A stretch of 64,000 bases of DNA, from assembly GCA_003241385.1 (NCBI GenBank), contig QFPO01000009.1:1-64000 (forward strand), in the 5' to 3' direction. The stretch is from Rhodanobacter denitrificans. GTDB lineage: Bacteria > Pseudomonadota > Gammaproteobacteria > Xanthomonadales > Rhodanobacteraceae. Below the pieces are notes generated by a model. It saw only the letters and a program-made list of their open reading frames with translations, was not told the DNA's origin and ran no database searches. Numbering within the stretch: the first letter of the stretch is position 1; the number at the start of each line of letters is the position of its first letter. Shown here in pieces: positions 53,634 to 63,605 of this stretch. The position numbers and the translations under genes are program-made.

Positions 53634-54340
53634 CGCCGGACCAACCGTCGACCGAGCACGACCGGCAGCGCCGACTGCGCAGCTTCGTGCTGCGCCAGGG
53701 CCGCATCACGCCGGCGCAGGCCCGCGCGTTCGACGCGCACTGGGCGCGCTACGGCCTGGACTACGCCGGACAGCCGCGCGATCTGGACGCGGCGTTCGGC
53801 CGCCACGCGCCGCGCGTCGTCGAGATCGGCTTCGGCAACGGCGAGCAGCTGCTGCACGCCGGCGCGCACGAGCCGGAGCACGATTTCATCGGCATCGAGG
53901 TGCACCGCCCGGGCGTCGGCCGTCTGATGAACGGCCTGGCCGCGGCCGGCCTCGACAATGTGCGCCTGTACAACCACGACGCGGTCGAGGTGCTCGAGCA
54001 CGAGATCGCGCCGGCGTCGCTGGCGCAGGTGCGCATCTACTTTCCGGATCCGTGGCCGAAGAAGCGCCATCACAAGCGGCGGCTGATCCAGCCGGACTTC
54101 GTCGAGTTCCTCGCCGGACGCGTCGCGCCGGGCGGCCTGCTGCATCTGGCGACCGACTGGGCCGACTACGCCGAGCAGATGCTGGCGACGGTCGACGCAT
54201 CGCCGTCGTGGTCCAACCGCGCCGGGCCGGGCCGTTACAGCCCGTGTCCGGACTGGCGCATCGAGACCCATTTCGAGCGGCGCGGCACGCGCCTCGGGCA
54301 TGGCGTCTGGGATCTGGTCTACGAACGAACCGGTAGCTGA
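53630..54340 (+). CDS. trmB: tRNA (guanine-N7)-methyltransferase
   Basis: A 236-residue TrmB that methylates G46 in the variable loop of tRNA using S-adenosylmethionine. Motifs: [15 protein letters not shown] for the cofactor, [32 protein letters not shown] (the signature) and the C-terminal [17 protein letters not shown]. The ATG overlaps the thiG stop, a conserved arrangement in related gammaproteobacteria. The function does not connect with thiamine directly. Confidence 0.96.
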   Translation: MTPDQPSTEHDRQRRLRSFVLRQGRITPAQARAFDAHWARYGLDYAGQPRDLDAAFGRHAPRVVEIGFGNGEQLLHAGAHEPEHDFIGIEVHRPGVGRLMNGLAAAGLDNVRLYNHDAVEVLEHEIAPASLAQVRIYFPDPWPKKRHHKRRLIQPDFVEFLAGRVAPGGLLHLATDWADYAEQMLATVDASPSWSNRAGPGRYSPCPDWRIETHFERRGTRLGHGVWDLVYERTGS

Positions 54341-54458
54341 CGCCGCTCTCGCCGACGTCCGATGCCGGACAGCGCCGCCGATGAGCGCTATCCTTTCGCG
54401 GTTGCCCTGACGACCAGGCCGCCCCTAGACGGCCGGAACAACCAGAACCGATGCTCTG

Positions 54459-56306
54459 ATGGATGCCGGCCTGACCCTGACCACCGAGATGATGCTCGTG
54501 CTCGGGCTGGTGGTCTTCACCGTCCTGATGCTGATCCTCGAATGGATCCGGGCGGATCTGGTCGCCCTCCTGGTCATCGTGGTGATCGGCATCACGCGGC
54601 TGATGCCGGTCGACCAGCTGTTCGACGGCTTCGCCGGCAACGCGGTGATCTCGCTGATCGCGGTCATGATCATGGGTGCCGGGCTCGACCGCACCGGCGT
54701 GCTCGGCAAGGCCGCCTCGTTCGTGATCCGGCTCGCCGGCGGCGTCGAGCAGCGCCTGGCCGTCGCGATCAACACGATCGTCGGCAGCCTGTCGGCGGTG
54801 ATCCAGAGCCAGGCGCTGTCCTCGCTGTTCCTGCCGGTGGTCAGCCGCGTCAGCGCGCGCACCGGCGTGCCGCTGCGCCGGCTGCTGCTGCCGATGGCCT
54901 GCTGCATTTTGTGCGGCACCAACATCACGATGATCGCCAACTCGCCGCTGATCCTGCTCAACGACCTGATCGCGAGCGCGAACCGCAACCTGCCGCCGGG
55001 CGCGCAGAGCATCGAGCCGTTCCGCCTGTTCGCGATCGCGCCGGTCGGCATCCCGCTGCTGATCGTCGGCGTCGCGTTCTTCGCGGTGCTCGGCCGGCGC
55101 CTGCTGCCCGACGAGGAAGACAAGCAGAACGTGACGCCGGGGCGCACCGAGAGCTACTTCGCCGACACCTACGGCATCGAGGGCGACGTGTTCGAGCTGA
55201 CCGTCACCGCCGAGAGCCCGCTGGTCGGCATGAGCGTCGGCGAGACCGAGCAGTTGCACGACGCGCCGCTGATCCTCGCGCTCAAGACCGGCAACGAGGC
55301 GCGCCTGGCGCCGCCTGCCGACCAGATGATCTGGGTCGGCAGCGTGATCGGCGTGCTCGGCCGCCGCGACGCGGTCGCCGACTTCGCCGACAACCACCTG
55401 TGCCGCATGCAGGCGCGCCTGCGCAACTTCGGCGACATGTTCAATCCGACGCGCGCCGGCATCTCCGAGGCGGTGATCCCGCCGACCTCGCACTGGATCA
55501 ACCAGAAGATCGAGGATCTGCGGATCCGCAAGCGCCTGGGCATCAGCGTGCTGGCGGTGACGCGCGGCGGCGAGGTGTTCCGCGAGGACGTGCGGCACAT
55601 GACGCTGCGCCCCGGCGACATGCTGGTCCTGCACAGCCTCTGGCGCGACCTGCCGCCGGCCTCCGAGTCGCGCGACTTCCTCGTCGTCACCGACTACCCG
55701 AAGGAGGAACAGCGGCCGAGCCGGATCTGGTACGCCACGGCGTTCTTCGGCCTGTCGCTGGCGCTCGGCCTGTTCACCGACCTCAAACTGTCGGTCGCGA
55801 TGATGACCGGCGCGGTCGGCATGCTGCTGGCCGGCGTCCTCAGCATGGACGAGGCCTACAAGGCGATCAACTGGAAAACGATCTTCATCCTGGCCTGCCT
55901 GATCCCGCTCGGCTGGGCGATGGACTCGACCGGTACCGCCGCCTGGCTCGCGCAGGAGGTGATGATCCATCTGGACGGCATGCCGCAGTGGCTGATCCAG
56001 GCCGCGCTGGCGGTGCTGACGCTGATGTTCGCTCAGGTCATCTCCAACGTCGGCGCGGCCGTCATGATGGTGCCGATGGCGATCAACATCGCGCTGGCCT
56101 CGGGCGGCAACCCGGCCGCCTATGCGCTGATCGTGGCGATCTCCACGTCCAATACGTTCTTCCTGCCGAGCGCGAACCCGGTGCTGCTGGTCGTGGCCGG
56201 GCCGGGCGGCTACCGCAACCGGGACTTCCTGCGCGTCGGCATACCGCTGACGCTGCTGATGCTGGTGACGACGCTGATCGCGGTCAATCTGATGTTCGGC
56301 CGCTGA
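54459..56306 (+). CDS. SLC13-family transporter with TrkA-C-type domains
   Basis: A 615-residue inner-membrane transporter of the SLC13/ion-transporter superfamily. About 9-11 transmembrane helices form two halves: residues 5-210 (ILEWIRADLVALLVIVVIG, ILCGTNITMIANSPLILLN) and 420-615 (GLFTDLKLSVAMMTGAVGML, STSNTFFLPSANPVLLVVAG). Between them residues about 230-410 contain two cytoplasmic RCK/TrkA-C-like segments (SPLVGMSVGETE, IRKRLGISVLAVTRGGEVFR). Related proteins carry dicarboxylates, sulfate or similar anions with sodium; the substrate cannot be settled. It precedes frr by 85 bases. Confidence 0.85.
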   Translation: MDAGLTLTTEMMLVLGLVVFTVLMLILEWIRADLVALLVIVVIGITRLMPVDQLFDGFAGNAVISLIAVMIMGAGLDRTGVLGKAASFVIRLAGGVEQRLAVAINTIVGSLSAVIQSQALSSLFLPVVSRVSARTGVPLRRLLLPMACCILCGTNITMIANSPLILLNDLIASANRNLPPGAQSIEPFRLFAIAPVGIPLLIVGVAFFAVLGRRLLPDEEDKQNVTPGRTESYFADTYGIEGDVFELTVTAESPLVGMSVGETEQLHDAPLILALKTGNEARLAPPADQMIWVGSVIGVLGRRDAVADFADNHLCRMQARLRNFGDMFNPTRAGISEAVIPPTSHWINQKIEDLRIRKRLGISVLAVTRGGEVFREDVRHMTLRPGDMLVLHSLWRDLPPASESRDFLVVTDYPKEEQRPSRIWYATAFFGLSLALGLFTDLKLSVAMMTGAVGMLLAGVLSMDEAYKAINWKTIFILACLIPLGWAMDSTGTAAWLAQEVMIHLDGMPQWLIQAALAVLTLMFAQVISNVGAAVMMVPMAINIALASGGNPAAYALIVAISTSNTFFLPSANPVLLVVAGPGGYRNRDFLRVGIPLTLLMLVTTLIAVNLMFGR

Positions 56307-56391
56307 GCAGCGCCGCGGCGCGGCATTCCCGCGGACGGCGGCGTTGCTATACTCCGTCGGCTAAGACTCCAGGACTCCGGGTGGTCGCATC

Positions 56392-56949
56392 ATGCTCAAC
56401 GACATCAAGAACGACGCGCAGACGCGCATGAACAAGAGCGTGGACTCGCTCCGCCACGACCTGACCCGCCTGCGCACCGGCCGGGCCAGCGCCTCCCTGC
56501 TCGAACCGCTGAAGGTGTCCTACTACGGCAGCGACATGCCGCTCAGCCAGGTCGCCAGCGTCGCCGTCTCCGACGCGCGCTCGCTGACGGTGACGCCGTG
56601 GGAGAAGCAGATGGTCGCGCCGATCGAGAAGGCGATCCTCGCCTCCGACCTCGGCCTGACGCCGACCACGGTCGGCAACGTGATCCGCATCAACCTGCCC
56701 GCATTGACCGAACAGCGCCGCAAGGAGCTGTCCAAGCACGTCGCCCACGAGGGCGAGAACGCCAAGGTGGCGATCCGCAACGTGCGTCGCGACGCGATCC
56801 AGCAGGTCAAGGAGCTGCTCAAGGACAAGCAGATCACCGAGGACGACGAGCGCCGCGCCGAAGAGGACATCCAGAAGCTGACCGACCGCTTCGTCAAGGA
56901 GGTCGACGCCGTCGTCAAGGCCAAGGAAGACGAGTTGATGGCCGTCTGA
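56392..56949 (+). CDS. frr: Ribosome-recycling factor
   Basis: A 185-residue RRF that, with EF-G, splits the post-termination ribosome. The three-helix bundle has RMNKSVDSLRHDLTRLRTGR, PLKVSYYGSDMPLSQVASV, INLPALTEQRRKEL and KVAIRNVRRDAIQQVK. Length is the family norm. A -10-like TATACT lies upstream near 56350. The usual upstream neighbours tsf and pyrH are not present before it; an SLC13 gene is there instead. uppS starts 20 bases downstream. Confidence 0.98.
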   Translation: MLNDIKNDAQTRMNKSVDSLRHDLTRLRTGRASASLLEPLKVSYYGSDMPLSQVASVAVSDARSLTVTPWEKQMVAPIEKAILASDLGLTPTTVGNVIRINLPALTEQRRKELSKHVAHEGENAKVAIRNVRRDAIQQVKELLKDKQITEDDERRAEEDIQKLTDRFVKEVDAVVKAKEDELMAV

Positions 56950-56969
56950 GCGGCAGCGCCGACCGCCCG

Positions 56970-57710
56970 ATGACCGCCCCGCCGACGGCCTCGAAGCCGA
57001 CCCACATCGCCATCGTCATGGACGGCAACGGACGCTGGGCCGGCCGTCGCCATCGGCCGCGCAGTTTCGGGCATCGCGCCGGCCAGAAGGCCGTGCGCGC
57101 CGCGATCGAGTTCTGTCTGCGCCAGGGCATTCCGGCGCTGACGCTGTTCGCGTTCTCGAGCGAGAACTGGAAGCGTCCGGAGGACGAGGTCGGCGCGCTG
57201 ATGCAGCTGTTCCTGCGCGCGCTCGAGAAGGAGGTCGACGAGCTGCACGAGCACGGCGTGCGCATCGATTTCATCGGCGACCTGGCCGCGTTCGCGCCGG
57301 AACTGCGTACGCGCATGGCCGAGTCGGCCGCCAAGACCGCCGCCAACGCGGCGCTGCGGCTCAACATCGCGGTCAACTACGGCGGGCGCTGGGACATCGT
57401 CCAGGCCGCGCGCCGCGCCGCGGCCGAGGCAGCGGCCGGCCGGCTCGATCCGGAGCGTCTCGACGAGACCGCGCTGGCGCCGTTCTTCTGCCTGGCCGAC
57501 CTGCCGCCGGTGGACCTGTTCGTCCGCACCGGCGGCGAGCAGCGGATCAGCAATTTCCTGCTGTGGCAGATCGCCTACGCCGAACTGTACTTCACCGACG
57601 TGCTGTGGCCGGACGTCGATGCGGGCGTGCTCGAACAGGCGCTCGACGCGTTCGCGCGGCGCGACCGCCGCTTCGGCCAGACCCCGTCCCAGGCACGCCG
57701 GGCCGGATGA
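56970..57710 (+). CDS. uppS: Undecaprenyl diphosphate synthase
   Basis: A 246-residue cis-prenyltransferase making the C55 lipid carrier for peptidoglycan and surface sugars. IAIVMDGNGRWAGRR carries catalytic Asp18, followed by GHRAGQKAVR, FSSENWKRP and the C-terminal DLFVRTGGEQRISNFLLWQ. Its stop overlaps the cdsA start (ATGA). A longer frame starting at 56598 merely overlaps frr. It belongs to the frr-to-skp operon. Confidence 0.97.
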   Translation: MTAPPTASKPTHIAIVMDGNGRWAGRRHRPRSFGHRAGQKAVRAAIEFCLRQGIPALTLFAFSSENWKRPEDEVGALMQLFLRALEKEVDELHEHGVRIDFIGDLAAFAPELRTRMAESAAKTAANAALRLNIAVNYGGRWDIVQAARRAAAEAAAGRLDPERLDETALAPFFCLADLPPVDLFVRTGGEQRISNFLLWQIAYAELYFTDVLWPDVDAGVLEQALDAFARRDRRFGQTPSQARRAG

Positions 57711-58543
57711 GCGCGCTCCGCCAGCGCGTCGCAACGGCGCTCGTGCTGGCGCCGCTCGCGGTCGCCGCGATCGTGCTGCTGCCGACCGGCGCGATCGCCG
57801 TCGTCGCGGCCGCCGCGTTCGGCGTGGCGCTGTGGGAATGGACGCGCATGATCGGCATGACCTCGCCGATCTCGCGCAGCGCCATGCTGGTCGCGTTCGC
57901 GGCGCTGCTGGTCGCGCTGTGGTGGCAGCGCGATACCGCGATCGGCTGGGGCGTCGTCGTCGCCGGCGCGGCGTGGTGGCTGCTCGCCCTGGTCTGGCTG
58001 CGCCATTTCTCGTTCGCCGCGGCCCCGACGCCCGAGAACGTCGCGATCAAGCTGGCCGCCGGCACCGTCGCGATCGCGCCGGCCTGGGCCGCGCTGCTGC
58101 ACATCCACGGCGGCGAACCGCGCGGCCATCTGTGGACGCTGTTCGCGCTGCTGCTGGTCTGGGCGGCCGACACCTTCGCGTACTTCGCCGGCCGGCAGTG
58201 GGGGCGCGCCAAGCTCGCGCCGCGCATCAGCCCCGGCAAGACGATCGCCGGCGCCTGGGGCGCCCTCGGCGGCACCGTGCTGGTCGCCGTGGTCGGCGGC
58301 TGGCTGCTCGGTGAACGCGGCGTCGCGCTGGTCCTGCTGATCGTCGTCGCGCTGATTACGACGGTGTTCTCGATCGTCGGCGACCTGTTCGAAAGCCTGA
58401 TCAAGCGCCAGGGCAATACCAAGGACTCGGGCAGCCTGTTCCCGGGCCACGGCGGCCTGTTCGACCGGCTCGACAGCGTCTTCGCGGCCCTGCCGGTGTT
58501 CGCCGTCGGCAAGGCCGCGCTCGATCTGATGTCCGGCCCGTGA
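57707..58543 (+). CDS. cdsA: Phosphatidate cytidylyltransferase
   Basis: A 278-residue integral-membrane CdsA making CDP-diacylglycerol for all phospholipids. About eight transmembrane helices, and the signature near the C-terminus [19 protein letters not shown], with [12 protein letters not shown] just before it. Start overlaps uppS and the stop overlaps the GTG start of dxr. Length is typical. Confidence 0.96.
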   Translation: MSALRQRVATALVLAPLAVAAIVLLPTGAIAVVAAAAFGVALWEWTRMIGMTSPISRSAMLVAFAALLVALWWQRDTAIGWGVVVAGAAWWLLALVWLRHFSFAAAPTPENVAIKLAAGTVAIAPAWAALLHIHGGEPRGHLWTLFALLLVWAADTFAYFAGRQWGRAKLAPRISPGKTIAGAWGALGGTVLVAVVGGWLLGERGVALVLLIVVALITTVFSIVGDLFESLIKRQGNTKDSGSLFPGHGGLFDRLDSVFAALPVFAVGKAALDLMSGP

Positions 58544-59718
58544 AACGGGTCGCCGTTCTCGGCGCGACCGGCTCGATCGGCACCAGCACGCTGGATGTCG
58601 TCGCGCGCCATCCAGACCGTTTCCAGGCCAGCGTGCTGGCCGCGCATCGCAACGTCGAGGCGCTGGCCGAGCTGTGCGTACGGTTCCGCCCGGAACTCGC
58701 GGTGGTCGCCGACCCCGCCGGCGAGCCGGAGCTGCGCGCGCGACTGGTCGCCGCCGGCATCAGGACCCGCGTGCTGGCCGGTGCGGACGCGCTGATCGAG
58801 GCGGCCGCGGGCGATGCGGCCGACATCGTCGTCGCGGCGATCGTCGGCGCGGCCGGCCTGCCCTCGACGCTGGCCGCCGCACGCGCCGGCAAGCGCCTGC
58901 TGCTGGCCAACAAGGAAGCGATCGTGATGGCCGGCCCGCTGCTGCTGGCGGCGCTGGCGGCCGGCGGCGGCGATCTGCTGCCGATCGATTCGGAGCACAA
59001 CGCGATCTACCAGTGCCTGCCGCAACGCCGCACCGGCGAGGGCGCGCCCGGAGTGCGCCGGCTGCTGCTGACCGCCTCGGGCGGACCATTTCGCGGCTGG
59101 AACGCCGAGCGCCTGCGCTCGGTCACGCCCGAACTGGCCTGCGCGCATCCGAACTGGCGCATGGGCCGCAAGATCTCGGTCGACTCGGCGACCCTGATGA
59201 ACAAGGGCCTGGAGGTCATTGAGGCGCACTTCCTGTTCGGCGCGGCGGCCGACGCGATCGACGTGGTCGTCCATCGCCAGAGCATCGTCCATTCGCTGGT
59301 CGAGTACCTGGACGGTTCGGTGCTGGCCCAGCTCGGGCAGCCGGACATGCGTACCGCGATCGCCTACGGGCTGGCCTGGCCGGAGCGCATCGACGCGGGC
59401 GTGCGCCCGCTCGACCTGGTCGCGCTGGCGCGGCTGGACTTCGAGGCCGCCGACGGCGAGACGTTCCGCTGTCTGCCGCTGGCCTATGCCGCCCTGCGCG
59501 CCGGCGGCAATGCGCCGGCCGTGCTGAACGCCGCCAACGAGGAGGCGGTCGCCGCGTTCCTGGACGGGCGGCTTGATTTCGCCGGTATTGCCGCGATCAT
59601 CGAGGAAACCCTGCAGAACGTCCCGCATCGTGGCGTGGACGATCTGGAAGCCTTGTTTGACGACGATTTAACTGCGCGTCGGCAAGCGCAACGTATCATT
59701 GCCGCCCGGTTCAGCTGA
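58540..59718 (+). CDS. dxr: 1-deoxy-D-xylulose 5-phosphate reductoisomerase
   Basis: A 392-residue Dxr (IspC), committed step of the MEP isoprenoid route, using NADPH and a divalent metal. [19 protein letters not shown] binds [32 protein letters not shown] (metal-site Asp/Glu), GGPFRGW and [20 protein letters not shown] are intact. The GTG start overlaps the cdsA stop. Its product feeds uppS in the same operon. Confidence 0.97.
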   Translation: MKRVAVLGATGSIGTSTLDVVARHPDRFQASVLAAHRNVEALAELCVRFRPELAVVADPAGEPELRARLVAAGIRTRVLAGADALIEAAAGDAADIVVAAIVGAAGLPSTLAAARAGKRLLLANKEAIVMAGPLLLAALAAGGGDLLPIDSEHNAIYQCLPQRRTGEGAPGVRRLLLTASGGPFRGWNAERLRSVTPELACAHPNWRMGRKISVDSATLMNKGLEVIEAHFLFGAAADAIDVVVHRQSIVHSLVEYLDGSVLAQLGQPDMRTAIAYGLAWPERIDAGVRPLDLVALARLDFEAADGETFRCLPLAYAALRAGGNAPAVLNAANEEAVAAFLDGRLDFAGIAAIIEETLQNVPHRGVDDLEALFDDDLTARRQAQRIIAARFS

Positions 59719-59726
59719 TTGTGCTT

Positions 59727-61073
59727 ATGCAAACCTTCTTCGGCTCGGTCTGGTGGCTGATCGTGACCCTCGGGTTGCTGATCACGTTCCACGAATACGG
59801 CCACTATGTCGTCGCGCGCTATTTCGGCGTCAAGGTGACGCGTTTCTCGATCGGCTTCGGCAAGCCGCTGTGGTCTCGCCACAACCGCGAGGGCACCGAA
59901 TTCACGATCTCGGCGATCCCGCTCGGCGGCTACGTCAAGATGCTCGACGAGCGCGAGGGCGACGTCGCGCCGCAGGACCTGGCCGGCGCGCACAACCGCA
60001 AGCCGGTGCTGCAGCGCATGGCGATCGCCGCGGCCGGGCCGGCGTTCAACCTGATCTTCGCGATCGCCGCGCTGTGGCTGATGTTCATGGTCGGCCGCCC
60101 GGACTTCCAGCCGGTCATCGCCGAGCCGGCCGGCATCGCGGCCGAGTCCGGCTTCGCGGCCGGCGACCACCTGCTGGCGCTGGACGGCGAACCGGTCGAG
60201 GCCTGGAGCGAGGCGATCATGACGATCGCGCACTCGGCGCTGGCCCGGCGCGACGTGCAGGTCGAGGTCCGCGACGCCGCCGGCGACCGGCGCGACCGCA
60301 CGCTGCGTCTGAGCCGCCTGCCCGAGGGCATCGAGGGCACCCAGGCGCTCGACGCGGTCGGCCTGCAGCTGCGGGCGCCGCAGATCGCGGCCACCATCGG
60401 CGGTCTGGCCGGCGACGGTGCGGCCGCCGCGGCCGGGCTCCGGGTCGGCGACCGGATCGTCTCGATCAACGAGCAGCCGGTCCGGCAGTACGCCGACATC
60501 AGCCCGCTGATCCAGCAGCAGGCCGCCACCAACCCGACCCTGAGCGTGCGCGTGGAGCGCGACGGCGCGAACCTGAGCCTGCCGGTCACGGTGCGCCCGC
60601 ACCAGGCCGCCGACGGCAGCCGGCGCTGGGTCATGGGTATCGAGGCGTCCGACGCCTACGACGCGGTGCTGCGTCACGGGCCGCTGGAGGCGATCCCGGC
60701 CGCGCTGGCCGACGCCTGGAAATCGACCAAGAACACCGTATCGGTGATCACCCGCATGGTCACCGGCGAGGTTTCGGCCAAGAACCTGTCCGGCGTCATC
60801 ACGATCGCCCAGGTCGCCAATTCCTCGGCCCAGATGGGCATCGCCTGGTTCCTGTCGTTCCTGGCGGTGATCTCGCTGAACCTGGCGATCCTCAACCTGC
60901 TGCCGGTGCCCGTGTTGGATGGCGGACATCTGCTGTATTACCTTATCGAGCTGATAAAGGGCAGTCCGGTCAGCGAACGGACCCAGATCGCCGGCCAGTA
61001 CGTGGGCCTGATCGTGCTGGTCGCGATGATGGGGCTGGCGTTCTACAACGACATCCTGCGGCTCGCGTCCTAA
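59727..61073 (+). CDS. rseP: Site-2 zinc protease RseP
   Basis: A 448-residue inner-membrane metalloprotease that cuts anti-sigma factor RseA and clears signal peptides. The HExxH zinc site is FHEYGHYVVAR in the first helix, two PDZ domains lie at about residues 115-300 (GDHLLALDGEPVEAW, GDRIVSINEQPVRQY), and the C-terminal LDGGHLLYYLIELIKG completes the metal site. ATG 59727 is preferred over GTG 59721. It starts 8 bases after dxr. Confidence 0.96.
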   Translation: MQTFFGSVWWLIVTLGLLITFHEYGHYVVARYFGVKVTRFSIGFGKPLWSRHNREGTEFTISAIPLGGYVKMLDEREGDVAPQDLAGAHNRKPVLQRMAIAAAGPAFNLIFAIAALWLMFMVGRPDFQPVIAEPAGIAAESGFAAGDHLLALDGEPVEAWSEAIMTIAHSALARRDVQVEVRDAAGDRRDRTLRLSRLPEGIEGTQALDAVGLQLRAPQIAATIGGLAGDGAAAAAGLRVGDRIVSINEQPVRQYADISPLIQQQAATNPTLSVRVERDGANLSLPVTVRPHQAADGSRRWVMGIEASDAYDAVLRHGPLEAIPAALADAWKSTKNTVSVITRMVTGEVSAKNLSGVITIAQVANSSAQMGIAWFLSFLAVISLNLAILNLLPVPVLDGGHLLYYLIELIKGSPVSERTQIAGQYVGLIVLVAMMGLAFYNDILRLAS

Positions 61074-61154
61074 CAATCGCGGACTGCCCGACAATAACGA
61101 ACCCGTGGCGCGCGCCCCTGCCACGGGACCGAGCGTGCCTCTACGGAAGTGACG

Positions 61155-63548
61155 ATGAAGCGTATAGCTGCCCTGATCCTGTTTGCCTGGCTGTCCACCC
61201 AGGATGCACTGGCCTTCGACGCGTTCACGGTGTCCGACATCCGTATCGACGGCCTCTCGCGCATCGCGGCCGGCACGGTCTTCACGTACCTGCCGGTCGA
61301 GAAAGGCGACACGATGAACGCCGAGCGCGCCGAGCAGGCGATCCGCGCGCTCTACAAGACCGGCTTCTTCAACGACGTCCAGCTCTCGCGCCAGGGTGAC
61401 ATCCTGGTCGTGGCGGTCCGCGAGCGCCCGCAGATCTCCAAGATCTCGATCCGCGGCAACAAGGACCTCAAGGAAGAAGACCTGCGCACCGGCCTCAAGG
61501 GCATCGGCCTGGTCGAGGGCGAGACCTTCGACCGCCTCAAGCTCGACGAGGTGCAGGCCGAGCTGACGCGCCAGTACTACAACCGCGGCAAGTACAACGT
61601 CTCGATCAAGACCGCGACGGTCAACCTCGACCGCAACCGCATCGAGGTCGCGATCAACGTCGCCGAGGGCAAGCCGGCCAAGATCAAGCACATCAACATC
61701 GTCGGCAACACCACCTTCCCGGACCGCACGATCAAGGACCAGTTCGAGTCCGGCACGACCAACTGGACCTCCTGGTACTCGCGCAACGACCAGTACTCGC
61801 GCGAGAAGATGTCCGGCGACCTCGAGAAGCTCGCGTCCTACTATCTGGATCGCGGCTACGTCGACTTCAACGTCGACTCCACGCAGGTCTCGATCAGCCC
61901 CGATAAGCGCCGCATGTACGTCACCGCGAACATCCGCGAGGGCGAGATCTACACCGTCAACGACATCAAGATCACCGGCAACCTGGTCCTCAACGAGGAG
62001 GACCTGCGCAAGCTGCTGACGATCAGCGTCGGCGAGACGTTCTCGCGTCGCAAGGTCGAGCAGTCCTCCGACGCGATGACGGCCGTGCTCGCCAACATCG
62101 GCTACGCGTTCGCCGAGGTCGTGCCGCTGCCGGACGTGCACAAGGACAGCCGCGAGGTCGGCCTGACCTTCCTGGTCAATCCCGGCAAGCGCGTCTACGT
62201 GCGCCGCATCACCTTCAAGGGCAATACGACCACCGAGGACCAGGTGCTGCGCCGCGAGATGCGCCAGCTCGAAGGCTCCTGGTACTCGCAGGCGGCGATC
62301 GACCGCTCCAAGATCCGTCTGCAGCGCCTGGGCTTCTTCAAGAACGTGACGATCGAGACGCCGAGCGTGCCCGGCAGCGACGACCAGATCGACGTGCAGG
62401 TCGCGGTGGAGGAGCAGTCGTCCGGCTCGCTGAACTTCGGTCTGGGCTACTCGCAGCTGCAGGGCATCATCGGCAGCGTGTCGGTCACGCAGAACAACCT
62501 GTTCGGCACCGGCAACCGGGTCAGCGTGACCGCGCAGCAGAGCTCGTACTACACGCGCTACGACCTGTCGTACTTCGAGCCGTATCTCAACGACGACGGC
62601 CTGGGCCTGGGCTACAACATCTCGCACAGCGAGATGGACCAGGGCGAGGCCAACCTCGCTTCGTATCTGACCAACCGCGACGCCTTCAGCACTTATCTCG
62701 GCATCCCGATCAGCGAGTCGGACACGATCAACGCGCAGATCGGCCTCAGCAAGACCAGCATCACGGCCTACAGCGGCATCACGCCGGACCGCATCATCAA
62801 TTACCTGCACAACCTCGGCAACCGCACGCTGCACAGCTGGGACACGCAGCTGTCGTGGGTGCACGACACGCGCAACCGCTACTGGAACCCGACGCGCGGC
62901 TCGGTCCACCAGATCTCGCTCAACGTGGTCCTGCCCGGCTCGACGGTCGAGTACTACAAGCTGTTCTACAAATACGGCCAGTACTTCCCGATCACCGAGA
63001 AGCTGACGTTCTTCGGCAACCTCAGCCTCGGCTACGGCGACAGCTACCGCGATCCGAAGAGCGTGCTGCCGCGCAGCGATCCGCGCTACATGCAGATCGA
63101 CGGCCTGCCGTTCTACGAGAACTTCTACGCCGGCGGCGTCGCCGACGTGCGCGGCTTCCGCGACAACACGCTCGGCCCGTGGGAGCTCTATCCGGGCTGT
63201 ACCGGCAACCAGATCGGCCCGATCGGCAACACGACGCGGCCGAGCCGCTATTGCCGCCAGCCGATCGGCGGTGCGTTCAAGACGGTCGGCTCGGTCGAGG
63301 TGATCTTCCCGACGCCTTTCATGAAGGAGAACAGCGAGACCACGCGCCTGTCGTGGTTCCTCGACGTCGGCAATGTGTTCGAGAACTACGACGCGTTCTC
63401 GGCCAGTGAGCTGCGCGCGTCCACCGGCCTGTCGTTCCGCTGGCAGGCGCCGGTCGGCCCGATCGTGATCAACCTGGCGCGCCCCCTGCGCAAGAAGGAC
63501 GGCGATCAGACCGAGACCATCCAGTTCACGTTCGGTACCATGTTCTGA
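61155..63548 (+). CDS. bamA: Outer-membrane protein assembly factor BamA
   Basis: A 797-residue BamA, the essential insertase for beta-barrel proteins. A signal peptide (to about residue 22) is followed by five POTRA domains (about 23-425, e.g. VSDIRIDGLSRIAAGTVFTY and ITFKGNTTTEDQVLRREMRQ) and a 16-strand barrel (LNFGLGYSQLQGIIGSVSVT) ending in the aromatic TFGTMF, the assembly signal. GGAAG precedes ATG 61155, preferred over GTG 61149. It is between rseP and skp as in most gammaproteobacteria. Confidence 0.98.
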   Translation: MKRIAALILFAWLSTQDALAFDAFTVSDIRIDGLSRIAAGTVFTYLPVEKGDTMNAERAEQAIRALYKTGFFNDVQLSRQGDILVVAVRERPQISKISIRGNKDLKEEDLRTGLKGIGLVEGETFDRLKLDEVQAELTRQYYNRGKYNVSIKTATVNLDRNRIEVAINVAEGKPAKIKHINIVGNTTFPDRTIKDQFESGTTNWTSWYSRNDQYSREKMSGDLEKLASYYLDRGYVDFNVDSTQVSISPDKRRMYVTANIREGEIYTVNDIKITGNLVLNEEDLRKLLTISVGETFSRRKVEQSSDAMTAVLANIGYAFAEVVPLPDVHKDSREVGLTFLVNPGKRVYVRRITFKGNTTTEDQVLRREMRQLEGSWYSQAAIDRSKIRLQRLGFFKNVTIETPSVPGSDDQIDVQVAVEEQSSGSLNFGLGYSQLQGIIGSVSVTQNNLFGTGNRVSVTAQQSSYYTRYDLSYFEPYLNDDGLGLGYNISHSEMDQGEANLASYLTNRDAFSTYLGIPISESDTINAQIGLSKTSITAYSGITPDRIINYLHNLGNRTLHSWDTQLSWVHDTRNRYWNPTRGSVHQISLNVVLPGSTVEYYKLFYKYGQYFPITEKLTFFGNLSLGYGDSYRDPKSVLPRSDPRYMQIDGLPFYENFYAGGVADVRGFRDNTLGPWELYPGCTGNQIGPIGNTTRPSRYCRQPIGGAFKTVGSVEVIFPTPFMKENSETTRLSWFLDVGNVFENYDAFSASELRASTGLSFRWQAPVGPIVINLARPLRKKDGDQTETIQFTFGTMF

Positions 63549-63605
63549 AGTGGGTGGGGCGCGGGAGTGCCCGTTCCGCAATGACTTGACCCGGGGGGAC
63601 GGCAG

